DNA from: Rhodospirillales bacterium | GTDB lineage: Bacteria > Pseudomonadota > Alphaproteobacteria > Micavibrionales > Micavibrionaceae | Assembly (NCBI GenBank): GCA_020638155.1 | Contig: JACKJB010000002.1 | Coordinates: forward strand, 124,001 to 188,000 | Length of the DNA stretch: 64,000 bases | Reading direction: 5' to 3' | In this document: positions 54,446-63,642 of the stretch, piece by piece | Layout of the letters: each line of letters opens with the position of its first letter | How positions within the stretch are numbered: position 1 is the stretch's first letter | Translations under genes and position numbers: made by a program | The notes under the pieces: generated by a model | What the model saw: the letters and a program-made list of their open reading frames with translations, nothing else | Told to the model about the DNA's origin: nothing | Databases searched by the model: none

Positions 54446-54791
54446 CTAGGCCCTCTATAGTTTTTATTCTCTCTATGGGGACAGCATTGATAGCAGTATT
54501 ATGTGCTCTAATCCAAGCGGAAGAGCTTTTATCATCCCCACCAGTAATTGCATCGAGTGACCTATACAGCCGAACAAACAATACAGCTAATTCATATTCT
54601 TTAGCTGATTTGCTCAAAGACCTATTCTCATCGCCTCTAATGCGTGAAATTGTCGAAGGGGAGACACCTATGACCTTGCTGAGTTCTGCATCCGTCATAT
54701 GAATATGCTCGGCAGCACGCAACGCAGCTTTAGTGATAACGGCCTCTTGACTGGTCGTACTGCTGGTAGCTGGCGTATTGGCTGTGGACAT
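54402..54791 (-). CDS. Xre/MbcA/ParS-type antitoxin
   Basis: The 129-residue protein has an N-terminal HTH (MTDAELSKVIGVSPSTISRI, about 32-51) and a C-terminal toxin-binding domain (SAWIRAHNTAINAVPIERIK followed by TIEGLVDVVAYLDSRR), the layout of DUF2384-type RES antitoxins. It neutralises the toxin and usually represses the operon. Two TTTCATATG(A/C)AA sites upstream fit such autoregulation. Confidence 0.9.
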   Translation of the reverse strand: MSTANTPATSSTTSQEAVITKAALRAAEHIHMTDAELSKVIGVSPSTISRIRGDENRSLSKSAKEYELAVLFVRLYRSLDAITGGDDKSSSAWIRAHNTAINAVPIERIKTIEGLVDVVAYLDSRRAPI

Positions 54792-54801
54792 GGCTCTCTC
54801 C

Positions 54802-54841
54802 TTTCATATGCAATTATATAATACAATTATTTCATATGAAA
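54802..54841. promoter_or_regulatory. Palindromic operators of the RES-Xre operon
   Basis: TTTCATATGAAA at 54830-54841 is a perfect 12-base palindrome. A near copy, TTTCATATGCAA, starts at 54802, 28 bases away. Between them lies AT-rich DNA with TATAAT-like sequence. The position, 11 bases upstream of the antitoxin start, is where HTH antitoxins normally bind. Confidence 0.7.
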
Positions 54842-55039
54842 GTAAAAACTTCGTTAATTGCTATAACTAACTGATGTGGCACGTATTTTTGCTCCTGTAC
54901 GTTTCCTGACATACTGATAAATAGGGCCATATTTCCTAATAAACATGGGTATTTGAGTCACTTTTTCATCCTTCCAACGAGTAACTTTTCAAGATGTCCC
55001 CAAATTTCTGGTGTGATAACGGAATGTATGAAAAATGGC

Positions 55040-57169
55040 CTAGACCAGAGCTGTATATTCCTGTTTGGCCTGTGCAGCCTCTTCTGCTGTAGGCATAGGC
55101 AGCCCATGAGCAGCTATCCAATTCATGACCCAGTCACGATGCCTTAGAGCCCATTCGTCATTGACCGGCTTTTTGGCGCCCTTGGCGCGAACTTCGATAA
55201 CAGCATCAATAGCAGCAACCAGCATGGCAGCCACATTTTCAGTGATAAGACGCTGTTTTATAATTTCAGGGTCATCACTAAGATTGTTCTCAATGGCTGC
55301 AATATATCCCTTTTGACCCTCTTCCTCATCATCCAGAGAGCCAATCAGTAATGCTATGTTTATTCTTACATGTGTTGTGATGAAGCCAAATGGAATGACA
55401 GCTTCTCCCGAACCATCGATCTTGCGACTGTGATAGGTCATTAACAGGCCGTTGAGAGTCCTGAAAATATCCATGAAGTTTGCAAGGCCGTTTATATTGC
55501 CTCTGTTCATATGCTTTTCCAGCTTTTCCTTTTGGTGACGCTCAACAAAATCACGAATAGCATTTCTGAGATCATTGGCTTGATCGATTGGTATGTTAGA
55601 CCATCCAGGAGGCGTATCAGGCTTGAACGGATCGCGTGGGTTCCAGGAACTTCCTCTAAATCCTGCATGGCTGCCGCCATCATTAAAACCAATGTTACAG
55701 TGATGTAAAAACTCTGCTGCATCAGATGGGCTTGCCAATGTATCAAGATGGGTAATAAGCCCTTTTCCAGTTTCTCTTATATTGTTTAATGGATTGCCAC
55801 TGCCGCCACCGCTGCCGTCCCTGTGCCTTAGAAAATACTGAAGCTGCGCAAGCGCAACAGTATTACTTTCTATTTTTTTGTCTTCCTGACTCAACTGGCA
55901 AAAAGCAGTGCCTCTTATTTGAGAAACCTGTTCGTCTGTTAATTTTATCTCTTTGCTATCCAGCTTCATGGACAGGACAGGGTCTTTCTCATTAAAGTTT
56001 CTGATGCGAAGAGTCAGGGGCCCAGCTTCTGGCGCCACATAATCAAGCACCAGCGTTTTCTCCTGTGTTAATAAGGCAGAGCTTAGGGCTATGGGATATT
56101 TTACTGTTGCCTGTGCGTCTTCAGGGTTTTCCAGTTCTCCAGACTGGAATGCGCTGGGCTGGATTTCCTCCAGGTTAATCTCATCATTGTCAAAAATGTG
56201 CAAAGGGCTTTCCTGTGTGGCAAACCACAAACAGGATTCCGTGTTCAAGCCCTCTATGGCTGCCCTTGTAGCGTTGGCGCTTCCTGTAAGCCAGAATGTG
56301 CCTTTGTCAGTTTCAAAGGCGATGGCTTTAGCGTGAACAGGGCGCCCCATTTTTTCTGGCTTTGCTTCATAGAGGCGATGTTTTACGGGGGAGCTTTCAA
56401 AGAACATGGTCAATTCTGATGGCGGCAAAGTGCTGTATTTTTGTTGTGCGGCGATTGTAATTGGTGCCTCGGGCCAGCGCCCCTGGAGCTTTTTAAGAAA
56501 ACTCAGATTTTTGTCAAAGAAGGGAGAAAGAATAAAAATGCTTCTGACGTCTTTTCCAGCAAGAAGGCTGTCAATCTCAGGCCAAAGAGGGTTTTCATGC
56601 GAGTGTAACAGCTTGATGGGTGCGTTAGTGTTTGCTGCTATCCACTCGTGTTCTGCTTCGATGTGCTGAAATACCTCATTCTCGATGGTCTTTGATAGTG
56701 GCCCAATATCATGGCAAAAAGACCGAAAGGCCCCATAGACTTGCTGAATAACAGGCAGGCTCATATTAACTTTACCATCGCCATCATCTTTTAATGGCAA
56801 AGTAAAGCGGGAGCATAGTTCCATGTTGTAGGCGGTGCCGGCACCTGTACAGTTGTTGCTGCCTATAATGGCGCTTGCCTTCTTATCACCAAGCATCAGA
56901 TAAAGTTTTGGGTGAAAGACGCCATTAGGGCGTGAAACGGGGACAACAAGGTAGTTACGATTAAAGCCTGATGCCATGAATTCCTGATTATTTAAGCGCT
57001 CCTGATATCTTCCCTTGTCCATAAGGATGATAATGCGCTCGGCGCTATTAAAACCCTTCCTGTAAAAAATACGACGCTCAAAATATACAGGGTCAAAATC
57101 ATACGTCGCGACCAAAGCATATTTGCTCTGGTGGTCATCAAAAGCCTTTAAGAGGTCCTGTTCGCTCAT
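55040..57169 (-). CDS. Phospholipase-D-like nuclease domain protein (709 aa)
   Basis: Two HxK motifs are present, as required for one PLD active site. The first is FHPKLYLMLG with H86 and K88, followed by IIGSNNCT (G103, S104, N105). The second is PVHAKAIAFE with H279 and K281, followed by LTGSANAT (G296, S297, N299). Residues about 310-709 are a C-terminal region I do not recognise. PLD-fold nucleases in islands often act in defence (DISARM DrmC, for example). The start overlaps the upstream partner's stop by four bases, so the pair is co-translated. Confidence 0.75.
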   Translation of the reverse strand: MSEQDLLKAFDDHQSKYALVATYDFDPVYFERRIFYRKGFNSAERIIILMDKGRYQERLNNQEFMASGFNRNYLVVPVSRPNGVFHPKLYLMLGDKKASAIIGSNNCTGAGTAYNMELCSRFTLPLKDDGDGKVNMSLPVIQQVYGAFRSFCHDIGPLSKTIENEVFQHIEAEHEWIAANTNAPIKLLHSHENPLWPEIDSLLAGKDVRSIFILSPFFDKNLSFLKKLQGRWPEAPITIAAQQKYSTLPPSELTMFFESSPVKHRLYEAKPEKMGRPVHAKAIAFETDKGTFWLTGSANATRAAIEGLNTESCLWFATQESPLHIFDNDEINLEEIQPSAFQSGELENPEDAQATVKYPIALSSALLTQEKTLVLDYVAPEAGPLTLRIRNFNEKDPVLSMKLDSKEIKLTDEQVSQIRGTAFCQLSQEDKKIESNTVALAQLQYFLRHRDGSGGGSGNPLNNIRETGKGLITHLDTLASPSDAAEFLHHCNIGFNDGGSHAGFRGSSWNPRDPFKPDTPPGWSNIPIDQANDLRNAIRDFVERHQKEKLEKHMNRGNINGLANFMDIFRTLNGLLMTYHSRKIDGSGEAVIPFGFITTHVRINIALLIGSLDDEEEGQKGYIAAIENNLSDDPEIIKQRLITENVAAMLVAAIDAVIEVRAKGAKKPVNDEWALRHRDWVMNWIAAHGLPMPTAEEAAQAKQEYTALV

Positions 57170-58947
57170 CGACCGGCCTCTATCTGTACAAGCTCATCGC
57201 GCCAATGCTTTCCCTCTTCCGTAATATGGTACGCTTTGTCGTCATCCTGATAGATCAGTCCCAAATCCTCTAGAATTTGTAGGGCACTTCCAAGGCGCGC
57301 ATTGCCAAAGCCGGGATCGCTGTATTCGCTGCCTGTCCCAATAACTCTTTGGCCGTCCGTACGGAAAAGCGACGCATTGCCGGCATTACGCTCGTAACTC
57401 ATCATCTGGTGCTGATTAAGAACAAAGCGCTGGATAAGTCTTGTTGCAATGTCATGGTTATTGGCTGCTTCCCAACTCTGTCCAAATGAAGCCTGAATAT
57501 GTTTTAAAACAAGGGGCAGGCATATATCTGTGGTTTGGCTGTATTCTGGTACTTGCTGGCGGTGCCAATTATCATGCTCCTGACATACATTATCCTTGTA
57601 CCTATGGAATAACGTATAAATTAGCACCAGAGCCAAGCCTATTCCCCCTTCGCCCTGGGCTCCTTTATTCTGTACCAGAGCCCGGCTGATGTGCCTTTCA
57701 GTCATGGCATCGGACAGTTTACCTGAGGAGTCTATAATGCCGATATGCTTTAGCGTTTGTTCAGGGCTCATGGAATAGAAATTTTCTATGGGCGGGCAGG
57801 CGAATATATCGCTTATCTTTTTACTAATTTCCTGCTCATCGAAGTAATTCAGTATTTGGCGCTGATCTATACCTTCTTCTCTGTCCCTTAAAATGCGAAC
57901 AATGCCTACCAGAAACGATTGCAGGGCAATGCTCAGGTATGAATGGTATTGAAAAATAGACCAGCGTCCAGCCGCATCTAAAAGAGCAGGGGGTAATGAT
58001 ACACTCACAGTATCTTCGGTATCTAGTCCAGCAGGGATACGCTGATAAAAAACTAGATCGGCAAAGTTTTCGTGAAAAGATAGTTCGTTTGGTATAGCGC
58101 TGATGCTTTCCACAGATTGTAAAAGAAGTAAGAGCGACATACGGCGGCGGTAGTGGGCTTTTCCCATTGGGTTATCACAGTCAAACATGATGTCGCGTAA
58201 TGCTGCCCTGTCGGTGGCAGCATCAAGTAAAATTTCACAAAGTCCGGCATGTGCGCCAAAGTCTTTCAGCGTTTCATACGATATGACAGATTTAAAATTG
58301 GAACCTGACTTTATATATTCTGTATTTGCAATCGAGCTAGCAAAAGCATTTGCCAGAATTTTTCCCTGTGGTGAAAGCTGTCTTATTGTTACAGCATTCA
58401 TTTTATCTTCGCCGATTTCCTCTTTGCTTTGTTCATCATTTTCAGGAATTTCAAAGAGGTGAAGGCTGACAAGAGAAGCTTTGTAAGCGGCATCAAATAT
58501 GCCACGTTCCAGATGCTGCCATGTCGAAAGATCAATGGTATCCCCCGGCTTTAGCGTGGCGGCGCGTATAATTGCTTTTTCAGTTCCGCCTAATGCTCCG
58601 CCCTTGCAGGCAGCGCCATTATGGTGGAGCACACTGCCCAGCGCCAAGGCCCTTTCGCGCGCAAGAATACCGATTTGTTCTCCCCGGTCCCCGGCTTTTC
58701 CTCTTTCGTTATTCCAGTAATCCTGAAAAGCCCATGGGAAAAAAGAGTAATATCGGGCGCGTGGCGTGATCGAGGTGATACAGTGCAACAGTTCTGCCGA
58801 TAACCTTGCAGCAACCCGAAGCGTTAGCCCTAACGGGTCCTGTTCACTGCCTGATTGTAGTTCCTTGTTCCAGCGCAATAGCTGGATATCAGCAGGCAGC
58901 TTGGAAAGTTCAAATACAGTCTCTTCAAATTGTCGGGTGCTATCCAT
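57166..58947 (-). CDS. Unknown protein paired with the PLD nuclease (593 aa)
   Basis: No catalytic domain is recognised. The N-terminal segment DPLGLTLRVAARLSAELLHC followed by ITSITPRARYYSFFPWAF (residues 38-73) resembles the LG-...-T-R-A-R-Y-x-x-F-x-P-W motif of DUF6361-like proteins, found beside restriction and defence genes. The C-terminus (GSALQILEDLGLIYQDDDKA, then YHITEEGKHW) looks like a winged helix. The gene is first in the two-gene unit and lies in AT-richer island DNA, divergent from the integrase gene. Confidence 0.6.
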   Translation of the reverse strand: MDSTRQFEETVFELSKLPADIQLLRWNKELQSGSEQDPLGLTLRVAARLSAELLHCITSITPRARYYSFFPWAFQDYWNNERGKAGDRGEQIGILARERALALGSVLHHNGAACKGGALGGTEKAIIRAATLKPGDTIDLSTWQHLERGIFDAAYKASLVSLHLFEIPENDEQSKEEIGEDKMNAVTIRQLSPQGKILANAFASSIANTEYIKSGSNFKSVISYETLKDFGAHAGLCEILLDAATDRAALRDIMFDCDNPMGKAHYRRRMSLLLLLQSVESISAIPNELSFHENFADLVFYQRIPAGLDTEDTVSVSLPPALLDAAGRWSIFQYHSYLSIALQSFLVGIVRILRDREEGIDQRQILNYFDEQEISKKISDIFACPPIENFYSMSPEQTLKHIGIIDSSGKLSDAMTERHISRALVQNKGAQGEGGIGLALVLIYTLFHRYKDNVCQEHDNWHRQQVPEYSQTTDICLPLVLKHIQASFGQSWEAANNHDIATRLIQRFVLNQHQMMSYERNAGNASLFRTDGQRVIGTGSEYSDPGFGNARLGSALQILEDLGLIYQDDDKAYHITEEGKHWRDELVQIEAGR

Positions 58948-59136
58948 TGGTTCTTAAAATCCTTTACTGGAAGACTATAAGCGGTCTTTTTAGCATTTGG
59001 AAATTTTTATAAGCCTTTGTACCGATTTGGTAATCTCTCCCAACTCATTGTAAATACATGATTTTTTATGTACAGAAGATTCCGTAACGCGGCATATTTA
59101 TGCGCTACGAAAAGTATTAACAGAAAGGATCAGGAT

Positions 59137-60297
59137 ATGCCTGTACTGAAAATTACAAAAACGGCCATTGATAAAATTCCATATACAAAACAAGGCCAGG
59201 AGATATTCTTTGACACCGAGCTTAAAGGCTTTGGCGTTGTTGTAGGGAAAAAATCTAAGACCTATATTGTCCAGAGTTATGTAGGCAACCAGCGAGTCAG
59301 GTTCAGGATCGGCCGACACGGTGTCTTTTCACCTGAACAGGCGCGCGGACAGGCGATTCAGCATCTGGCAGATATGTCCCGCGGCGTTAATCCTGTAGAA
59401 AAGCAGGCAGGCTTAAGGGCCAATAATTTAACAGTGTCTGAAATGCTGGAAGAATATATCAGGGACCGCAAATCATTGCGCCCCAGCACAGCGAAAGCCT
59501 ACCGTTCCCACGTCCGGCTTTATATACCTGACTGGACAGATAAGCCGCTTGTGTCTTTAAAAAAGAACGACATTCTTGAACGCCATCGCAAAATTGGTAA
59601 AGAGAAGGGTGAAGCGGCTGCAAATAAGACAATGCGCGTCCTGCGGCAGCTATTTAATTACAGCCACGCGATCTACAATAATGCGCCAGATAATCCTGTG
59701 CGTTATCTTACCCTGCTGAAGGCTTGGTTTCCTGCTGTGCGCAGAAAGTCATATATTAAGCCCAATGACCTTGCGGCCTGGTACTGGGGTGTCCAGCAGC
59801 TTGTAAACCCAGTGGCAAGAGACCTCTTTGTCTTATTGTTATTTACTGGTCTTAGGCGAAGCGAAGCCCTGAAACTAAAATGGGTGAATGTTGATATGGA
59901 TGACAGGACATTCACAATTCCCATTACAAAAAATAATGATGCGCATACTTTGCCAATGTCAGGTTTTTTATATGACTTTTTCAGGCGGCGCAAAGAGGCA
60001 TGTGGCCTATCAGAGTGGGTCTTTCCCGGCCACGGCGATCACGGCCACCTGACCGAGCCCAAAAAATGCGTGGCATTTGTAAAACGAATCTCAGGAATTG
60101 AGTTCTGTATTCACGACCTCAGGCGGACTTTTATCACAATCGCCGAATCTGAGGACATTCCTCATTATGCCTTGAAAAAATTATTGAATCACCGCTCTGG
60201 CGATATCACTTCGACTTACATTATGATAGATGCTGAGCGCCTTCGCGGGCCAATGGAAAAAGTTTCAAAGCGGATCGAGGAACTGATTAAAAAATGA
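59137..60297 (+). CDS. Tyrosine-type site-specific integrase
   Basis: A phage/island integrase. The N-terminal arm-binding domain (DUF4102-like, with FFDTELKGFGVVV) precedes a core-binding domain and the catalytic domain. Catalytic residues, counted from the start used here, are R240 (TGLRRSEALKLKW), H326 and R329 (HDLRRTF), H352 (LLNHRSGD), and the nucleophile Y361 (STYIMID). The frame opens at 59068, but the ATG at 59137 after AAAGGATCAGG is the natural start (386 aa). A 197-residue ORF overlaps its end by four bases. It is the likely mover of the island into tRNA-Thr. Confidence 0.95.
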   Translation: MPVLKITKTAIDKIPYTKQGQEIFFDTELKGFGVVVGKKSKTYIVQSYVGNQRVRFRIGRHGVFSPEQARGQAIQHLADMSRGVNPVEKQAGLRANNLTVSEMLEEYIRDRKSLRPSTAKAYRSHVRLYIPDWTDKPLVSLKKNDILERHRKIGKEKGEAAANKTMRVLRQLFNYSHAIYNNAPDNPVRYLTLLKAWFPAVRRKSYIKPNDLAAWYWGVQQLVNPVARDLFVLLLFTGLRRSEALKLKWVNVDMDDRTFTIPITKNNDAHTLPMSGFLYDFFRRRKEACGLSEWVFPGHGDHGHLTEPKKCVAFVKRISGIEFCIHDLRRTFITIAESEDIPHYALKKLLNHRSGDITSTYIMIDAERLRGPMEKVSKRIEELIKK

Positions 60298-60887
60298 AAA
60301 AGGGTATAAATCGCAACAAGCTTTTATTTAAGTACGATCATCATGAGGTACTAATCGATTTTATTTGCGAGTTGATAGAGAACCAAGATCAACTTCATAC
60401 AAATTATCCTAAACAACGTGCTCCTTATGAAAGATCATTTTTGTTTAGAAAGACCATAAACAATGACCATGAGCGTGCAGATGCTGTACTTGAATTAATT
60501 TTTGGAAAAAATATTTCCAAGGATAAAGCTGGTCCCAAAAGCTTCAAATCCCATGATCGCCTGGTAGCCAGGCAGATGAAAATGTATATCGATGCGACAG
60601 GCACGACAAAAAACAAAGCATTAAGAAAATTTGCCCCAGACTTAAAAAGTAAAAGTCACAAGACCAAAATAGATACTTTAAGAAATAGGCTTAATGATGC
60701 CTACGAAGAGATTATTGAAGAGATGGCTATGGAGGAGAGTAAAAATTATGGGCTGACTTATGAAGAAGCTGTCCAAAGAGCTATATCTAAAAGCGAGATG
60801 GAAGATATGTTTCTAGAGGGAGAACTGGATATAGTCGATGATTGTTCTCCGTCAGCACAATTTGGACAAGAGGTAGCGGATTGCTAA
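60294..60887 (+). pseudogene. Truncated hypothetical gene, 3' end replaced by an IS element
   Basis: The gene starts inside the integrase stop (ATGA overlap). It encodes a highly charged, helical, Lys/Arg-rich protein (197 residues visible). Its stop codon TAA (60885-60887) is the first three bases of the IS3 terminal repeat, so the reading frame is ended by the insertion. No obvious continuation is found after the element at 62313. It may have been an accessory DNA-binding factor, but no domain is recognised. Confidence 0.6.
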
Positions 60888-60929
60888 GGTAGTGTTTTTG
60901 GCTTATCGAAGTGACTGAAAGGAACGCAG

Positions 60930-61310
60930 ATGAGCAAAAAACACAGTTCAAACGACCACCGGGACGACGCAGACAAGCTGGTTAAGAACATAAAGCGGCA
61001 GACCCGCCGTAAATTCAGCGCCGAAGAAAAGATACGGATTGTACTGGCCGGCCTGCGTGGTGAAGACAGTATCGCCGAACTTTGCCGCCGTGAGAATATT
61101 CATCAGAACCTTTATTACAACTGGAGCCGCGAGTTTTTGGAAGCGGGTAAGAAACGGCTTGCCGGAGACACGCAGCGCGAAGCCGGAAGCAGCGAGGTGA
61201 AAGCACTGCGCGATGAGAACGGGCAACTTAAAGAGGCTCTCGCCGAAGAGATGCTGGAAAACCGCTTGCTTAAAAAAAGCGTGATCGGGGATGGGGAGGA
61301 CGGTATATGA
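60930..61310 (+). CDS. IS3-family transposase OrfA
   Basis: This 126-residue protein binds the IS ends. It has an HTH (RRKFSAEEKIRIVLAGLRGE, then DSIAELCRRENIHQNLYYNW) and a C-terminal leucine zipper-like coiled coil (EVKALRDENGQLKEALAEEM). The stop overlaps the orfB start by four bases (ATGA), so OrfB may be made by reinitiation rather than only by -1 frameshifting. Confidence 0.93.
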   Translation: MSKKHSSNDHRDDADKLVKNIKRQTRRKFSAEEKIRIVLAGLRGEDSIAELCRRENIHQNLYYNWSREFLEAGKKRLAGDTQREAGSSEVKALRDENGQLKEALAEEMLENRLLKKSVIGDGEDGI

Positions 61311-62281
61311 GATACTCCGCAGCAGAAAAATACGAGATTATCCGCACCGTGGAAGAAAGCAGCCTTGGCATCCGCAGAACTGTTGAGATGCTCGGCATTC
61401 CGCGCTCGACCTTTTACAACTGGTATGACCGTTACTTAAGCGGCGGCGTGGTCGCCCTGGCTGATAAAAAGCCGGAGCCTCATGCCGTTTGGAATAAGGT
61501 GCCGGATGAGTACCGGAAAAAGCTTTTAGACATGGCTCTGGATGAACCGGATCTGTCCCCGCGCGAGCTGTCTGTGAAGTTCACAAGCAAACATAATTAC
61601 TTCGTCTCCGAAGCTACGTCCTACCGCATCCTGAAAGAACATGATCTGGTGACTTCACCCGCGTGGATCGTCTATAAGGCGGCAGATCAGTTCTCTAACC
61701 CAACCACGGCGATCAACCAGCTCTGGCAGACAGACTTCACCTATCTCAAGGTAACGGGCTGGGGCTGGTATTACCTGTCCACGGTGATGGATGATTACAG
61801 CCGCTATATCGTGAACTGGCGTTTATGCCGGGGCATGGGGGCCAGTGATGTCGCCGCAACATTGCAGGATGCTTTGAAGAACGCAGGCCTTGCCAGAAAA
61901 CAACGCCCGAAGCTGCTGAGCGATAACGGGCCGTGTTACATCTCTGCGGAGCTCAAGCACTGGCTTGACGATCACGGCATGGACCATACACGCGGCAAGC
62001 CGTACCACCCGATGACACAGGGCAAGATCGAGCGCTGGCACCGCAGTTTAAAGAACAGCATTCTGCTGGAAAACTATTACCTGCCGGAAGACCTGGAGCG
62101 GCAGGTCGAAAAGTTCGTCAATCATTACAATACGGAGAGATACCATGAGAGCCTGAACAACTTGACTCCCGAAGACGTCTGGCTTGGGAGAGGACAATCT
62201 ATCCTCGAAAAACGCCGGAAAATTAAAGAGAAAACTATGAAATTACGAAAACAGTTGCATCAACAAAAGATCGCAGCTTAA
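61307..62281 (+). CDS. IS3-family transposase OrfB (DDE)
   Basis: The catalytic transposase subunit. An N-terminal HTH-21-like region (SLGIRRTVEMLGIPRSTFYN) precedes the integrase core with D143 (LWQTDFTYLK), D206 (LLSDNGPCYI) and E242 (TQGKIERWHRSLKN), spaced as in IS3 elements. The end NTERYHESLNNLTPEDVWLG is typical of the family. The 324 residues are full length and the reading frame is intact, so the element may be active. Confidence 0.95.
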   Translation: MRYSAAEKYEIIRTVEESSLGIRRTVEMLGIPRSTFYNWYDRYLSGGVVALADKKPEPHAVWNKVPDEYRKKLLDMALDEPDLSPRELSVKFTSKHNYFVSEATSYRILKEHDLVTSPAWIVYKAADQFSNPTTAINQLWQTDFTYLKVTGWGWYYLSTVMDDYSRYIVNWRLCRGMGASDVAATLQDALKNAGLARKQRPKLLSDNGPCYISAELKHWLDDHGMDHTRGKPYHPMTQGKIERWHRSLKNSILLENYYLPEDLERQVEKFVNHYNTERYHESLNNLTPEDVWLGRGQSILEKRRKIKEKTMKLRKQLHQQKIAA

Positions 62282-62362
62282 CATCAACCAAAGGAGCCAA
62301 AAACACACCTTATTTTTTTACGCGAAGTGTCCAACATATCCTGACGACTTACAGTAATGTGT

Positions 62363-63235
62363 CTAGGCTGCCTCTAAAGCCTGTTCAAATTCTTCCATAT
62401 TTTCAATTATAACGGGCGCCTCTTGAGCGTTGTCTAGATGCTCTGCAACATCAAGTCGTAATCTTTTTTTGAAGTAGTATAAGAAAGCTTGTCTGATACT
62501 AATTTTGACTTTATTGGCCCTCATTTCGTAGTCGTGAGCAATGGCTTTTCTTTGTGAATCGCTAAGTTCAGGATTTGGTATAAGAACCACATCAATAAAC
62601 TCATTCCATTGTCTATCATCGTTGGCTTTTGCTCCCGCGTCCTCTAAATTACGAGCATCAAAACAGCGTGATAGCAAGAAGTCTTTGAAGATGTTATCAA
62701 TGTGACAAAAAGCACGTATATGCCAACGGAAACCGTCATTACCAAAGGCATGAGGCGTGACACGTCTCCATACTGGAGCTGGGCGAGAGTCATTCATGGA
62801 CTGGTATTTTATTTCTAAAGACTTTTCTTTTTGTATTGCGATTATAATAGTGCGCAACACATCTATATCTACTCTGCGATGCGGGACAGGTATGAACTCC
62901 GCACTAGGTATATTTGAAATCCAACATTCTTCTTTTGGTTTCATGCCACTTGTAACGAGCTCTAGTTGAGACAAGTACTGGTCTGAACTGGGCTCAATTA
63001 GTCGGGGCTGAAATGATTCAGTTGCAACGTATTTTTTATTGCTTGAGTCGTAAAATACATTCTCTGGAGCAAGTTTTTTATAGTCACTAAGGTCGTTAGA
63101 AGCTTGAGGAACAGAGACACCAAAGAAGTCTGTAATATCACTCCTATTTATTGCGCCTTCCCAAAATAAACGGAATTCAATGAATTCTAGTCTTTTTTCA
63201 GCGCCCCATCTTATTTTTGAGCTTGCGTTTTCCAT
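62363..63235 (-). CDS. WYL-domain transcriptional regulator of the BrxR/CapW type
   Basis: The 290-residue protein has an N-terminal winged helix with RWGAEKRLEFIEFRLFWEGA and RSDITDFFGVSVPQASNDLS (residues 9-50), which is the BrxR/CapW signature. It is followed by LAPENVFYDSSNKKYVATES, a WYL domain (LEIKYQSMNDSRPAPVWRRV) and a WCX-like C-domain. These proteins repress phage-defence operons (BREX, CBASS) and may sense infection. The frame extends to 63394, but a GGAG at about 63244 supports the ATG at 63235. It is divergent from the small genes at 63.4 kb, whose promoter it may control. Confidence 0.88.
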   Translation of the reverse strand: MENASSKIRWGAEKRLEFIEFRLFWEGAINRSDITDFFGVSVPQASNDLSDYKKLAPENVFYDSSNKKYVATESFQPRLIEPSSDQYLSQLELVTSGMKPKEECWISNIPSAEFIPVPHRRVDIDVLRTIIIAIQKEKSLEIKYQSMNDSRPAPVWRRVTPHAFGNDGFRWHIRAFCHIDNIFKDFLLSRCFDARNLEDAGAKANDDRQWNEFIDVVLIPNPELSDSQRKAIAHDYEMRANKVKISIRQAFLYYFKKRLRLDVAEHLDNAQEAPVIIENMEEFEQALEAA

Positions 63236-63264
63236 ACTTACTCCAGTGCGAATAGTTACTTGAC

Positions 63265-63315
63265 GGATCATTTTTTTTTGATCCATAAAGAAAGTATTCG
63301 AATCATAGAGATTCG
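63265..63315. promoter_or_regulatory. Possible operator region of the WYL regulator
   Basis: Two inverted repeats lie in the divergent gap: GGATCA at 63265-63270 with TGATCC at 63279-63284, and CGAATC at 63299-63304 with GATTCG at 63310-63315. BrxR and CapW bind inverted repeats in their promoter regions, so either may be the operator. The rest of the 151-base gap is AT-rich. Confidence 0.45.
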
Positions 63316-63386
63316 TCAATGTAAGGATGCTGGCTAGCCGCTGGAAATCCGTACTTATGCACAAATAAAGTAATGGGGAGCCTAAG

Positions 63387-63620
63387 ATGAGCAATGATAA
63401 AAACTTTTGGACGCAAAAGCGTTCTGATGGAAAATGGGAAAGTAAACGGGAAGGTGCGGATCGAGCCTCAAAGGTTTCTGATACTCAAGCGGAAGCATGG
63501 GATTACTCAAAGAGTCATGCCAGGCAAGAGGGCGGTGAAGCTTTTTTGAAAAACCGGGAAGGCAGAATTCGTGAACGCAATACTTATGGGGATAACGATC
63601 CGTACCCACCCAAAGGGTAA
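63387..63620 (+). CDS. DUF2188 domain protein (77 aa)
   Basis: A small soluble protein with the DUF2188 pattern: DGKWESKREGADRASKVSDTQAEAWD followed by GGEAFLKNREGRIRERNTYG, then DPYPPKG. The function of the family is unknown, and it is common in mobile and phage regions. GGGGAG lies eight bases before the ATG. It heads a row of genes running out of the window under the possible control of the divergent WYL regulator. Confidence 0.85.
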   Translation: MSNDKNFWTQKRSDGKWESKREGADRASKVSDTQAEAWDYSKSHARQEGGEAFLKNREGRIRERNTYGDNDPYPPKG

Positions 63621-63642
63621 ACAAAGAAAGGAAGAGTGACTA

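Larger units (their letters stand above)
60885..62312 (+). mobile_element. IS3-family insertion sequence
   Basis: The left end TAAGGTAGTGTTTTTGGCT (60885-60903) is matched, in inverse, by the right end at 62295-62312 (TAAGGTGTGTTTTTGGCT when reversed), differing by one added base. Between them lie orfA and orfB in IS3 order. No clear target-site duplication is visible, so the exact ends may differ by a few bases. The codons and GC content differ from the AT-rich flanks. Confidence 0.85.

Noticed and set aside
61290..61320. Programmed -1 frameshift joining IS3 orfA and orfB
   Set aside because: No clear A6G-type slippery run is seen near the junction, and the ATGA overlap offers reinitiation; a frameshift cannot be excluded but is not shown.
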